From assembly GCF_015624425.1 (NCBI RefSeq), contig NZ_CP049919.1, positions 3,596,001-3,660,000 on the forward strand: a stretch of DNA of 64,000 nucleotides, written 5' to 3'. Positions 19,596-27,296 of the stretch are shown in pieces (position 1 is the first letter of the stretch; each line of letters starts with the position of its first letter). Under the pieces are notes generated by a model. The model was not told the origin of the DNA, did no database searches, and was given only the letters and a program-made list of their open reading frames with translations. A program made the translations under genes and the position numbers. The DNA is from Roseateles sp. DAIF2 (GTDB lineage: Bacteria; Pseudomonadota; Gammaproteobacteria; Burkholderiales; Burkholderiaceae_C).

Positions 19596-20096
19596 TCAGG
19601 CTTGCTTGCGACGTCGCGCGACAAAACCTACCACGCCCAGGCCGGCCAGCAGCAGGGCATAGGTTTCAGGTTCCGGCACCGGCACGGCGGTGGCGGCCGA
19701 GCTGAGCGCATAGATGCCGCTGCTGCCGTTGGTTTTTCCAGCGACCGAGAAGTAGTAGCTACCCGGGCCAAGGGTCACCAGATGCTCAAGACCTTGTGCA
19801 GCACCGAAGGTCCAGCTGTGGCCGGTTTCGGAGCCGTCAGCCTTGAAGATGCTGTAAGAACCGGAGTTGATGTTGAACGCGCTGACATTGCTGGAGACAA
19901 AGGACTCCGTGCTCAGCGTGAAATTGAACTGGCTGAAGAAAAGAGTCGAGGAGTCGACAATCTTCAGGCCGCTACTTTCGTGGAGGTCATGGGCATTCCA
20001 CTCAGTAACAGTGTCCGAGAACGCGGCCGAGGCCGCCTGAGCGCCCAGCGAGGCGAAAGCCACGAGCGAAGCCGCGACCAATGATTTCAACTTCAT
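19596..20096 (-). CDS. PEP-CTERM sorting domain protein
   Basis: A 166-residue exported protein. The signal peptide (about 1-23, ending SLGAQA) is followed by a ~120-residue Ser/Phe/Asn-rich beta-type region without Cys. The C-terminus has the exosortase signal: VPEPETYALL, a hydrophobic helix, then VARRRKQA. Exosortase (EpsH/XrtA) processes such proteins, usually for delivery to extracellular polysaccharide or the cell surface; the exosortase itself is not in this window. The start at 20096 has GGGAG eight bases upstream. Local base composition is lower in GC than in neighbouring genes, which is common for these surface proteins. Confidence 0.88.
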   Translation of the reverse strand: MKLKSLVAASLVAFASLGAQAASAAFSDTVTEWNAHDLHESSGLKIVDSSTLFFSQFNFTLSTESFVSSNVSAFNINSGSYSIFKADGSETGHSWTFGAAQGLEHLVTLGPGSYYFSVAGKTNGSSGIYALSSAATAVPVPEPETYALLLAGLGVVGFVARRRKQA

Positions 20097-20252
20097 CGTA
20101 GAAACTCCCAAAAGGGTAGGTGAAAACGAACTGACGAAATCATTGTGCACTGCAGCGCGTGAATTACTTCTCGCTCAACTCCCTTAGCTTAGGGACAAAG
20201 GCCCAGTTTCTTGTAGCAGTTTGTAAGTCCATCCCTAAATGATGCAGCGATG

Positions 20253-20286
20253 CACCGATTTGCATCGTGGTAGATACAAATCGGTG
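20253..20286. repeat. 10-bp inverted repeat beyond the parC stop
   Basis: Arms CACCGATTTG (20253-20262) and CAAATCGGTG (20277-20286) flank 14 bases, seven bases past the parC stop on its strand. No T-run follows on either strand, so it is not a standard terminator. It could protect the mRNA 3' end or be a protein-binding site. The rest of the 196-base gap holds only the upstream region of the PEP-CTERM gene. Confidence 0.5.
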
Positions 20287-20292
20287 AATTTC

Positions 20293-22626
20293 TCAGGCGG
20301 CCAGAATACGTATGACTTTCTGCATGCCTTCGAAGGCTCGGCCTTTTCGGGCGCGTTTTCCGGCATAGGCGGCCAGGGACGCACCCTTCAGCAATTCATC
20401 CTTGGCCTTGCCGCCGCGACCGCTGCCCAGCACCTGCAGGACCTGGGCAAAGGCGGCCACGCTGACCAGCGCGTCCTTGGCCTCCAGATCCATCAGGGTC
20501 AGGCCGCGGCCGCCCTTGGGCTGGTGCTTCAGCTCGTCCAGCGCGAAAGTCAGCAGGCGCCCCTGCAGCGACAGGCAGGCCAGTTGCTGGCCCAGGCCTT
20601 CGGGCACCGCGCTCGGCGGCAGCGGCTTTTCCTCGCCCTCCAGGCTCAGGAAGGTCTTGCCGGCGCGCTTGGCGCTGATCAGGTCGCCCACCAGGGCGAT
20701 CAGGCCGAAACCGCCGGTGCCGGCCAGCACCAGGCGCTGAGCCGGGCTGGCGGCGTAGTAATGCGCGATCTGGGTGCCGGACTCCAGCTCGATCAAGGTC
20801 GTGATCGGCTGGCCATCGCCGCGCCCACCGGGCAGCAGCGAGACCGGCACCGAGTAGACCCGGCCATTGCTGCCAAACACGATCAGTGGATCGACGCTGC
20901 GGCAGGGGAAGGTGCCGTAGAGCTGGTCGCCGGACTTGAAGCTCAGCGCGGCCGGGTCCACCTCATGGCCCTTCAGCGCCCGCACCCAGCCCTTCAGGCT
21001 GACGACCACGGTGACCGGCTCATCCACCACCTTGATCTCGGCGACCGCCTTCTTCTCGGCCTGGATCAGGGTGCGACGCTCGTCGCCGTACTGCTTGGCG
21101 TCGGCCTCGATCTCCTTGACCACGGTGCGCTTGAGCACGCCGGGGTTGCCCAGGATGTCTTCCAGCTTGGCGCCTTCCTCGCGCAGCTGCGCCAACTCCT
21201 GCTCGATCTTGATCGCCTCCAGCCGCGCCAGCTGGCGCAGGCGGATTTCCAGGATGTCCTCGGCCTGACGGTCACTGAGCTTGAAGCGCTCGATCAGCGC
21301 GGCCTTGGGCTCGTCGCTGTTGCGGATGATGCGGATCACCTCGTCGATGTTCAGCAGCACCAGCTGGCGGCCTTCCAGCACATGGATGCGATCCAGCACC
21401 TTGTTCAGTCGATGCTGGGTGCGGCGCTGCACCGTGGCCAGGCGGTAGCCCAGCCATTCCGAGATGATCTGGCGCAGATTCTTCTGCGTCGGCCGGCCAT
21501 CGGCACCGATCATGGTCAGGTTGACCGAGGCCGAGGTCTCCAGGCTGGTGTGCGCCAGCAGGGTCGTGATCAGATCCTGCTGCTCGACGGTGCGGCTCTT
21601 GGGCTCGAACACCAGGCGCACCGGCGCGTCCTTGCTCGATTCGTCGCGCACACCGTCAAGCACCGCCAGCAGGCTGGCCTTCAGCTGCAACTGGTCCTGG
21701 CTCAGAGCCTTCTTGCCGGTCTTGACCTTGGGGTTGGAGAGCTCCTCGATCTCCTCCAGCACCTTCTGCGAGCTGGTGCCATGCGGCAGCTCGGTGACAA
21801 CCAGCTGCCATTGGCCGCGCGCCAGGTCCTCGATCTTCCAGCGCGCGCGCAGCTTCAGGCTGCCGCGGCCCGAGCCGTAGGCGGCGCGAATGTCCTCGGC
21901 CGAGCTGATCAACTGGCCGCCGCCGGGGAAATCGGGGCCGGGCAGCAGGGTGTACAGCTCGTCGTCCGACAGCTTCTCGTTCTTCAGCAGCGCCACCGCG
22001 GCCGCCGCCACCTCGCGCAGATTGTGGCTGGGCACCTCGGTCGCCAGACCCACCGCGATGCCGGAGGCGCCGTTCAGCAGCACGAAGGGCAGGCGCGCCG
22101 GCAGCTGGCGCGGCTCCTGGGTCGAGCCGTCGTAGTTGGGCACCAGGTCGACCGTGCCCTCGTCGATCTCGTCCAGCAGCAGGCGCGCGATCGGCGCCAG
22201 GCGGGCCTCGGTGTAGCGCATCGCCGCGGCACCGTCGCCGTCGCGGCTGCCGAAATTGCCCTGGCCGTCGATCAACGGGTAGCGCTGGCTGAAGTCCTGC
22301 GCCATGCGCACCAGCGCGTCATAGACCGACTGGTCGCCATGCGGATGGAAGCGGCCCAGCACATCGCCGACCACGCGCGCGCCCTTGACCGGTTTGGCCC
22401 CCGAGGCGCCGCTCCAGTTCAGGCCCATGCGCTCCATCGAGTAGAGGATGCGGCGCTGCACCGGCTTCTGGCCGTCGCAGACATCGGGCAGGGCCCGGCC
22501 CTTGACAACCGACAGCGCGTATTCGAGATAGGCCTGCTGCGCGTAATGCGCCAGGGTCAGGGCATCGCCCGGCTCATCGGCCGGGTTCTGGGCAAACAGG
22601 TCGAGGGTGTTCGAGTCGCTGGTCAT
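20293..22626 (-). CDS. parC: DNA topoisomerase IV subunit A
   Basis: A 777-residue subunit of the decatenase that separates daughter chromosomes. The breakage-reunion domain has the [12 protein letters not shown] and [21 protein letters not shown] motifs (quinolone pocket) and the catalytic Tyr in [10 protein letters not shown]. The tower, coiled coil and a degenerate C-terminal beta-pinwheel follow. The length and the lack of a full GyrA-type C-terminal repeat set favour ParC, and the partner parE lies in the same transcription unit four genes upstream. Only three bases separate it from the lytic transglycosylase stop, so it is probably translated from the polycistronic mRNA. Confidence 0.95.
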   Translation of the reverse strand: MTSDSNTLDLFAQNPADEPGDALTLAHYAQQAYLEYALSVVKGRALPDVCDGQKPVQRRILYSMERMGLNWSGASGAKPVKGARVVGDVLGRFHPHGDQSVYDALVRMAQDFSQRYPLIDGQGNFGSRDGDGAAAMRYTEARLAPIARLLLDEIDEGTVDLVPNYDGSTQEPRQLPARLPFVLLNGASGIAVGLATEVPSHNLREVAAAAVALLKNEKLSDDELYTLLPGPDFPGGGQLISSAEDIRAAYGSGRGSLKLRARWKIEDLARGQWQLVVTELPHGTSSQKVLEEIEELSNPKVKTGKKALSQDQLQLKASLLAVLDGVRDESSKDAPVRLVFEPKSRTVEQQDLITTLLAHTSLETSASVNLTMIGADGRPTQKNLRQIISEWLGYRLATVQRRTQHRLNKVLDRIHVLEGRQLVLLNIDEVIRIIRNSDEPKAALIERFKLSDRQAEDILEIRLRQLARLEAIKIEQELAQLREEGAKLEDILGNPGVLKRTVVKEIEADAKQYGDERRTLIQAEKKAVAEIKVVDEPVTVVVSLKGWVRALKGHEVDPAALSFKSGDQLYGTFPCRSVDPLIVFGSNGRVYSVPVSLLPGGRGDGQPITTLIELESGTQIAHYYAASPAQRLVLAGTGGFGLIALVGDLISAKRAGKTFLSLEGEEKPLPPSAVPEGLGQQLACLSLQGRLLTFALDELKHQPKGGRGLTLMDLEAKDALVSVAAFAQVLQVLGSGRGGKAKDELLKGASLAAYAGKRARKGRAFEGMQKVIRILAA

Positions 22627-22629
22627 AAA

Positions 22630-23295
22630 TCAACTGCTATGAATTCGTAAGTGCTGGGCCTGGGCCGGCAGGCTGCGCTGCAGCAGGGCCCAGTAGAGTT
22701 CCAGCACCATGTGTACATGGGCCTGGGTTTCGGGGATCGGCGGCATCTGGCCGCCGTGGCGGCGCACCGTGCCCTCGCCGGCGTTCCAGGCCGCCAGGGC
22801 CACATCGATGCGGCCGAAGCGCTTGATCAGGCGGGCCAGCAGGCGCGCGCCGGTCTGCACATTGTGGCGGGCGTCCAGCAGGCGCTCCGGGCTGCTGCCG
22901 GCCGCCTCGGGCAGGATCTGCATCAGGCCCACCGCGCCGGCCCTGGATACGGCGTCGCGCTGGTAGCCGGACTCGACCGCGATGATGGCCTTCAGCAGCT
23001 CGGTGTCGACGCCATGCGCCGCCGCCGCCTCGCGCAGATAGGGCTGCACCGCCTTCACCTCGGGCGCAAACTCCAGCCAGGTCAGGAGGCCCTGGCTGCC
23101 ATCGGTCTTGCCCGGCACCCGGCCCTGGGCCGCTGCCGGTGTGGCGTCGCTGCCCAGCACCAGGCCGTAGCGGCTGTTCAGCGGCTTGCTGGCGACATGG
23201 GCCACGCCCTGGCCGTCGACATAGCCCCAGAGCTCGGCCCGCGCCGGCGCCGCGGCCAGCAGCAGGGCAACAAGAGGAAGCAAGCCCCAGCTCAT
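22630..23295 (-). CDS. Lytic murein transglycosylase (SLT domain)
   Basis: A 221-residue exported enzyme. The signal peptide ends at PARAEL. A short N-terminal strand segment (about 20-45, DUF4124-like) precedes the SLT domain (about 85-195). Catalytic Glu lies in AIIAVESGYQ, followed by the family motifs GAVGLMQILP and ALAAWNAGEGTV. It cleaves the glycan strands of peptidoglycan, leaving anhydro-muramyl ends. The start overlaps the GNAT gene stop by four bases (ATGA), and parC follows after three bases. No lipobox is seen, so it is probably soluble in the periplasm. Confidence 0.9.
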   Translation of the reverse strand: MSWGLLPLVALLLAAAPARAELWGYVDGQGVAHVASKPLNSRYGLVLGSDATPAAAQGRVPGKTDGSQGLLTWLEFAPEVKAVQPYLREAAAAHGVDTELLKAIIAVESGYQRDAVSRAGAVGLMQILPEAAGSSPERLLDARHNVQTGARLLARLIKRFGRIDVALAAWNAGEGTVRRHGGQMPPIPETQAHVHMVLELYWALLQRSLPAQAQHLRIHSS

Positions 23296-23819
23296 GCCGG
23301 CTCCTGCCCCAGCGCCACACGGGCCTGGTACTCGCGGTCCAGCATCGCCATCACGATCAGGCTGTCATAGCCGTCGACGGCGCCGCTGAGGCGCACGCTC
23401 TCGCGCAGCCGCCCCTCCTCGACGAAGCCCTCGCTCTGGTAGAGATGCTGGGCGCGGGTGTTCAGCGCCTTCACATCCAGCCAGAAGCGGTGCGCGCCCA
23501 GCTGGGTGAAAGCCAGCTTCTTCAGCTGGCGCACGCAGGCCCGGCCCAGGCCCTGGCCCTTCGGTGCCAGCACGATGCGCTTGAGCTCCACCGAGCGGTG
23601 CGGATTGCGGCAGCCCTGCAGGATCACGAAGCCGATCGCGGCCGCCGCCTCGTCCTCGACGATGAAATGGCGCGAGTCGGGAAAACGGATCGCGCCCTCA
23701 TGCTGGGTGCGTTCCCACAGGGTGATGAAGGGCGCATTGGCGCTGTCCTGCTCGACCGAGACGACGAAGTCCAGGTCCGACAGCATGGTCGGGCGCAGGC
23801 TGACGCGTGGGGCGCTCAT
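23292..23819 (-). CDS. GNAT-family N-acetyltransferase
   Basis: A 175-residue cytoplasmic acetyl-CoA-dependent acetyltransferase. The core motif A reads LKRIVLAPKGQGLGRACVRQLKKLAF, with the QxxGxG/A pyrophosphate loop as KGQGLGRA; motif B follows as NTRAQHLYQSEGFVEEGRLRES. The overall pattern is close to the RimJ/RimL and SpeG (spermidine acetyltransferase) groups, so the substrate may be an amine or protein N-terminus. It overlaps by four bases both the upstream amidohydrolase gene and the downstream transglycosylase gene. The adjacency to an acetylpolyamine deacetylase-like gene suggests, but does not prove, a polyamine substrate. Confidence 0.88.
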   Translation of the reverse strand: MSAPRVSLRPTMLSDLDFVVSVEQDSANAPFITLWERTQHEGAIRFPDSRHFIVEDEAAAAIGFVILQGCRNPHRSVELKRIVLAPKGQGLGRACVRQLKKLAFTQLGAHRFWLDVKALNTRAQHLYQSEGFVEEGRLRESVRLSGAVDGYDSLIVMAMLDREYQARVALGQEPA

Positions 23820-24856
23820 CGCGACTCGAAGCCTCGCAGCACGGCCACCACGTTGTGGCCGATCGCCTCGGTCGCGTAGCCGCCCTCCTGCAGGAACAGG
23901 GTGCGCGGCGCGCCGAAGGCGGCCAGGCGCGCGCCCATCTCGACGAACTCCGGCCGGTCCAGCTTGAAATGCGAGATCGGGTCGCCACCGTAGGTGTCGA
24001 CGCCCAGCGAGACGATCAGCAGCTCCGGTGCATAGGCCTGCAGCTGCGCCAGCAGCCGGTCCAGCGCCGCGAACCAGGCCTCGTTGCTGCTGCCGGCCGG
24101 CAGCGGCTCGTTGGCGTTGAAGCGTAAACCCGTGCCGGCACCGCGCTCGTCGGCATGGCCGAGGAAGAAGGGATATTCGGTTCGCGGATCGCCATGCAGG
24201 CTGGCGTAGAACACATCGGCGCGCTCGTAGAAGATCGCCTGCGTGCCGTTGCCATGGTGGTAGTCGACGTCCAGGATCGCGACCCGCGCCAGGCCCGCAT
24301 CGCGCGCCGCCTGCGCTGCCACCGCGGCGTTGTTGATGAAGCAGTAGCCGCCGAAGAAATCCGCGCCGGCATGGTGGCCCGGCGGGCGGGTCAGCACATA
24401 GGCCGCCCTTTCCTCTTCACCGAGCGCGATGTCCAGCCCGGTCAGGCTGGCCTGCGCGCCCCAGTAGGCGGCCTCCCAGCTGCCGGCGGTCAGCGGCGTG
24501 CCGCTGTCCATCGAATACAGGCCCATGCGGGCGGCGAAGCTTTGCGGCTCCAGGTCCGAGCGCAGGCTGCGCACCGGCCAGACCGCCGGAAAGGCATCGC
24601 CCTCCCCGCCCAGCGCCTGCCATTCGGCATGCGCGCCCTGCACGAAACGCAGATAGGCCGGCGCATGCACGCGCTCCAGCGGCGCGAGGCCGTGATCCAC
24701 CGGCGTCATGAGGATCTCGCCGAGCGCGGCGGCCTGCACCGCCTTCAGCACATAGTCGGCCCGCGCCGGCACCTCGAAGGCCGGCACCAGCCGCCCGCGG
24801 AAGAACTCGTGCGTGGCCGCGTGCAGGGCGTGGCGCTCGTTGTAGACCGTCTTCAT
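23816..24856 (-). CDS. Histone-deacetylase family protein, acetylpolyamine amidohydrolase-like
   Basis: A 346-residue zinc hydrolase of the arginase/deacetylase fold. Catalytic and metal residues are in RPPGHHA (His pair), ILDVDYHHGNGTQ (Asp and His ligands), SLGVDTYGGDPIS (Asp ligand) and EGGYA (Tyr-containing loop). The N-terminal region, with HEFFRGRLVPAFEVPARADYV and the YSMDSGTPLTAGSWEAAYW segment, resembles bacterial acetylpolyamine amidohydrolases, which release acetate from acetylated putrescine, cadaverine or spermidine. Lysine deacetylase activity is the alternative. Located 21 bases after parE, and overlapping a GNAT gene by four bases. AAGG lies upstream of the start. Confidence 0.88.
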   Translation of the reverse strand: MKTVYNERHALHAATHEFFRGRLVPAFEVPARADYVLKAVQAAALGEILMTPVDHGLAPLERVHAPAYLRFVQGAHAEWQALGGEGDAFPAVWPVRSLRSDLEPQSFAARMGLYSMDSGTPLTAGSWEAAYWGAQASLTGLDIALGEEERAAYVLTRPPGHHAGADFFGGYCFINNAAVAAQAARDAGLARVAILDVDYHHGNGTQAIFYERADVFYASLHGDPRTEYPFFLGHADERGAGTGLRFNANEPLPAGSSNEAWFAALDRLLAQLQAYAPELLIVSLGVDTYGGDPISHFKLDRPEFVEMGARLAAFGAPRTLFLQEGGYATEAIGHNVVAVLRGFESR

Positions 24857-24877
24857 CGCGAAGCCGCCTTGCCTTGT

Positions 24878-26872
24878 TTAGATGTCGATTTCCACCGCGT
24901 CGCCGTGGATCTCCATCAGCTCGCGGCGCGAGGCGGCCTCGCCCTTGCCCATCAGCTTGTTGATCGCGTCCACGGTCTGGCCGAAGTCCAGCTCGCCATA
25001 GCGCACCGGCGACAGGCGTCGGGTCTCGGGGTTCAGCGTGGTGTCCCACAGCTGCTCGGCGCTCATCTCGCCCAGGCCCTTGAAGCGGCTGATGGTCCAT
25101 GACCCATCGCGTGCGCCTTCCTTGCGCAGCTTGTCCAGGGTCGCGGTCAGCTCGCCCTCGTCCAGCGCATAGATCTTGGCGGCCGGCTTCTTGCCGCGCG
25201 CCGGCGCGTCGACGCGGTACAGCGGCGGGCGGGCGATGAACACATGGCCGGCCTCGACCAGCTTGGGGAAATGGCGAAAGAACAGGGTCAGCAGCAGCAC
25301 CTGGATATGCGAGCCGTCGACGTCCGCGTCCGACAGGATGCAGATCTTGCCGTAGCGCAGGCCGGAAAGGTCCGGGCTGTCGTTCGGGCCATGCGGATCG
25401 ACGCCCACCGCCACCGAGATGTCGTGGATCTCGTTGTTCTTGAACAGCAGGTCGCGCTCGACCTCCCAGGTGTTCAGCACCTTGCCGCGCAGCGGCAAGA
25501 TGGCCTGCGTCTCCTTGTTGCGGCCCATCTTGGCGCTGCCGCCGGCCGAGTCGCCCTCGACCAGGAAGACCTCGTTGTGCAGCAGGTCGCGGCTCTCGCA
25601 GTCGGTCAGCTTGCCGGGCAGCACGGCCACGCCGGAGCCCTTGCGCTTCTCGACCTTCTGGCTGGCGCGCTGGCGGGTCTGCGCCTGCTTGATCACCAGC
25701 TCGGCCAGTTTCTTGCCGAACTCCACATGCTGGTTCAGCCACAGCTCCAGGCCCGGCTTCACATAGGTGGAGACCAGGCGCAGCGCGTCGCGGCTGTTCA
25801 GGCGCTCCTTGGTCTGGCCCTGGAACTGTGGGTCCAGCACCTTGGCCGACAGCACGAAGGAAGCGCGCGAGAACACATCGTCCGGCATCAGCTTGACGCC
25901 CTTGGGCAAGAGCGAATGCATCTCGATGAAGCCCTTGATCGCGCCGAACAGGCCGTCCTTCAGGCCGGACTCATGGGTGCCGCCGGCCACCGTCGGGATC
26001 AGGTTCACATAGCTCTCACGCATGACCTGACCCTCCTCGGTGAAGGCCACGGCCCAGGCCGCACCCTCGCCCTCGGCGAAGTTCTCGCTCTCGGCCGCGG
26101 TCGCGAACTGCTCGCCCTCCAGCAGCGGGATCAGCGGATCGGCCACCAGGGTCTGCATCAGGTAGTCGCGCAGGCCGCCCTTGTAGGACCAGGTCTGCAG
26201 GTCGCCGGTCTTCTCGTTCTTCAGGGTGACGATGACGCCCGGCATCAGCACCGCCTTGGAGCGCAGCAGATGGATCAGTTCGCCCTTGGGCAGCTCGGCG
26301 CTTTCGAAATACTTGGCGTCGGGCCAGACCCGCACGGTCGTGCCCTGCTTGCGGTCGGCGCTGGTGCCGCCCTTGCGGGTCGTCACCGGTTCGACCACGT
26401 CGCCGGCCTCGAAGGCCAGGTTCGCTACCTGGCCCTCGCGCCAGACGGTCACCTCCAGGCGCTTGGCCAGGGCATTGGTCACCGAGACGCCGACGCCGTG
26501 CAGGCCGCCCGAGAAGCTGTAGGCGCCGCCCGAGCCCTTGTCGAACTTGCCGCCGGCATGCAGACGGGTGAAGACGATCTCCACCACCGGCACGCCCTCC
26601 TCCGGGTGCAGGCCGTAGGGAATGCCGCGGCCGTCGTCGGCCACCGAGACCGAGCCGTCGGCATGCAGGGTCAGGTCGATGCGCTTGCCGAAGCCGGCCA
26701 GGGCCTCGTCGGCGGCGTTGTCGATCACCTCCTGGATGATGTGCAGGGGGTTGTCGGTTCGGGTGTACATGCCCGGCCGCTGCTTGACGGGCTCCAGGCC
26801 CTTCAGGACGCGGATCGAGCCTTCGCCATAGGTGCTGGGGGTATTGCTTGCTGATGCTGCTTTGGTCGCCAT
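24878..26872 (-). CDS. parE: DNA topoisomerase IV subunit B
   Basis: A 664-residue ATPase subunit of topoisomerase IV. GHKL motifs include EVIDNAADEALAGF (Mg2+-binding Asn), DDGRGIPYGLHPEEG and GGLHGVGVSVTNALA. The TOPRIM domain shows EGDSAGGSAKMGRN and LSDADVDGSHIQ. The C-terminus contains KGLGEMSAEQLWDTTLNPETR. The length without a long GyrB-type insertion fits ParE. The ATG at 26872 starts MATKAASASN; eight bases before it is TAGAAT with no Shine-Dalgarno, typical of a leaderless message. It heads the five-gene unit ending in parC. Confidence 0.96.
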   Translation of the reverse strand: MATKAASASNTPSTYGEGSIRVLKGLEPVKQRPGMYTRTDNPLHIIQEVIDNAADEALAGFGKRIDLTLHADGSVSVADDGRGIPYGLHPEEGVPVVEIVFTRLHAGGKFDKGSGGAYSFSGGLHGVGVSVTNALAKRLEVTVWREGQVANLAFEAGDVVEPVTTRKGGTSADRKQGTTVRVWPDAKYFESAELPKGELIHLLRSKAVLMPGVIVTLKNEKTGDLQTWSYKGGLRDYLMQTLVADPLIPLLEGEQFATAAESENFAEGEGAAWAVAFTEEGQVMRESYVNLIPTVAGGTHESGLKDGLFGAIKGFIEMHSLLPKGVKLMPDDVFSRASFVLSAKVLDPQFQGQTKERLNSRDALRLVSTYVKPGLELWLNQHVEFGKKLAELVIKQAQTRQRASQKVEKRKGSGVAVLPGKLTDCESRDLLHNEVFLVEGDSAGGSAKMGRNKETQAILPLRGKVLNTWEVERDLLFKNNEIHDISVAVGVDPHGPNDSPDLSGLRYGKICILSDADVDGSHIQVLLLTLFFRHFPKLVEAGHVFIARPPLYRVDAPARGKKPAAKIYALDEGELTATLDKLRKEGARDGSWTISRFKGLGEMSAEQLWDTTLNPETRRLSPVRYGELDFGQTVDAINKLMGKGEAASRRELMEIHGDAVEIDI

Positions 26873-26880
26873 GGGGCGGG

Positions 26881-26886
26881 ATTCTA
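26881..26886 (-). promoter_or_regulatory. -10 element of parE (leaderless-type)
   Basis: Minus-strand TAGAAT followed by CCCGCCCC and the ATG. The same AGAATCCCGCCCCATG string occurs at pyrD. Five of six consensus bases match. Confidence 0.65.
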
Positions 26887-26920
26887 GGAGGAGGCTCGTC
26901 CACCCCATGGCAGCAGAGAT

Positions 26921-26939
26921 ATTGAGAATTATTCTCGAT
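26921..26939. promoter_or_regulatory. Fur-like box
   Basis: A 19-base near-palindrome with perfect core GAGAAT-T-ATTCTC (26924-26936), the pattern of ferric-uptake-regulator operators in betaproteobacteria. It lies about 50-65 bases upstream of the probable parE transcription start and directly before a TonB-receptor remnant on the opposite strand. It is likely a relic of that receptor's promoter. Confidence 0.6.
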
Positions 26940-27220
26940 TCAAACTGAGGCAAAACTTCGTCTCCAGGCTGGGCCTGGGCCTGGGCCTGCGCCACACCGG
27001 CAGCCACCGCGGCGCCAAGGAGGCCGCGCCGCGGCCGCTGCCGGCCTACCAGCTGGTCGACGCGCTGCTGGCCTATGACAGCGGGCCCTGGAGCCTGGCG
27101 CTGAATGCCCGCAACCTGGCCAACAAGCGCCATGTCGCCAACTGCGATGGTGGCGGCGACAGCTGCTCGATCGGCGACATGCGCCGGCTGCTGGCAACCC
27201 TGAGCCGGCGCTGGCAGAAC
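26939..27220 (+). pseudogene. TonB-dependent siderophore receptor remnant (C-terminal end only)
   Basis: An open frame without a start codon encodes about 94 residues that match only the last beta strands of a TonB-dependent siderophore receptor. The pattern includes LGLGLRHTGSHRG, PAYQLVDALLAYDSGPWSLALNARNLANKRHV, a Cys-Gly-rich loop (NCDGGGDSC) and LLATLSRRW near the normal C-terminus, after which the frame runs on without the expected stop. A complete receptor would be about 700 residues, so the plug and most of the barrel are gone. The Fur-like box immediately before it fits deletion of everything between promoter and 3' end. The remainder of the 424-base gap up to 27296 shows nothing else. 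Confidence 0.7.
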
Positions 27221-27282
27221 GGGACGCGGCCGCACAGCGCCCAACGCTGTCGCGCACGACCGGGCCGCACCCGCGGCTCGAC

Positions 27283-27288
27283 TAGCAT
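27283..27288 (+). promoter_or_regulatory. -10-like element of the amidohydrolase gene
   Basis: TAGCAT followed by eight bases (GCCGGCCG) and the ATG at 27297, with no ribosome site. Confidence 0.4.
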
Positions 27289-27296
27289 GCCGGCCG

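Noticed and set aside
26903..26940. parE start extended upstream across the Fur-like box
   Set aside because: The extended frame is low-complexity Arg/Ala-rich and lacks the ParE N-terminus; TAGAAT eight bases before the ATG at 26872 supports the short form.
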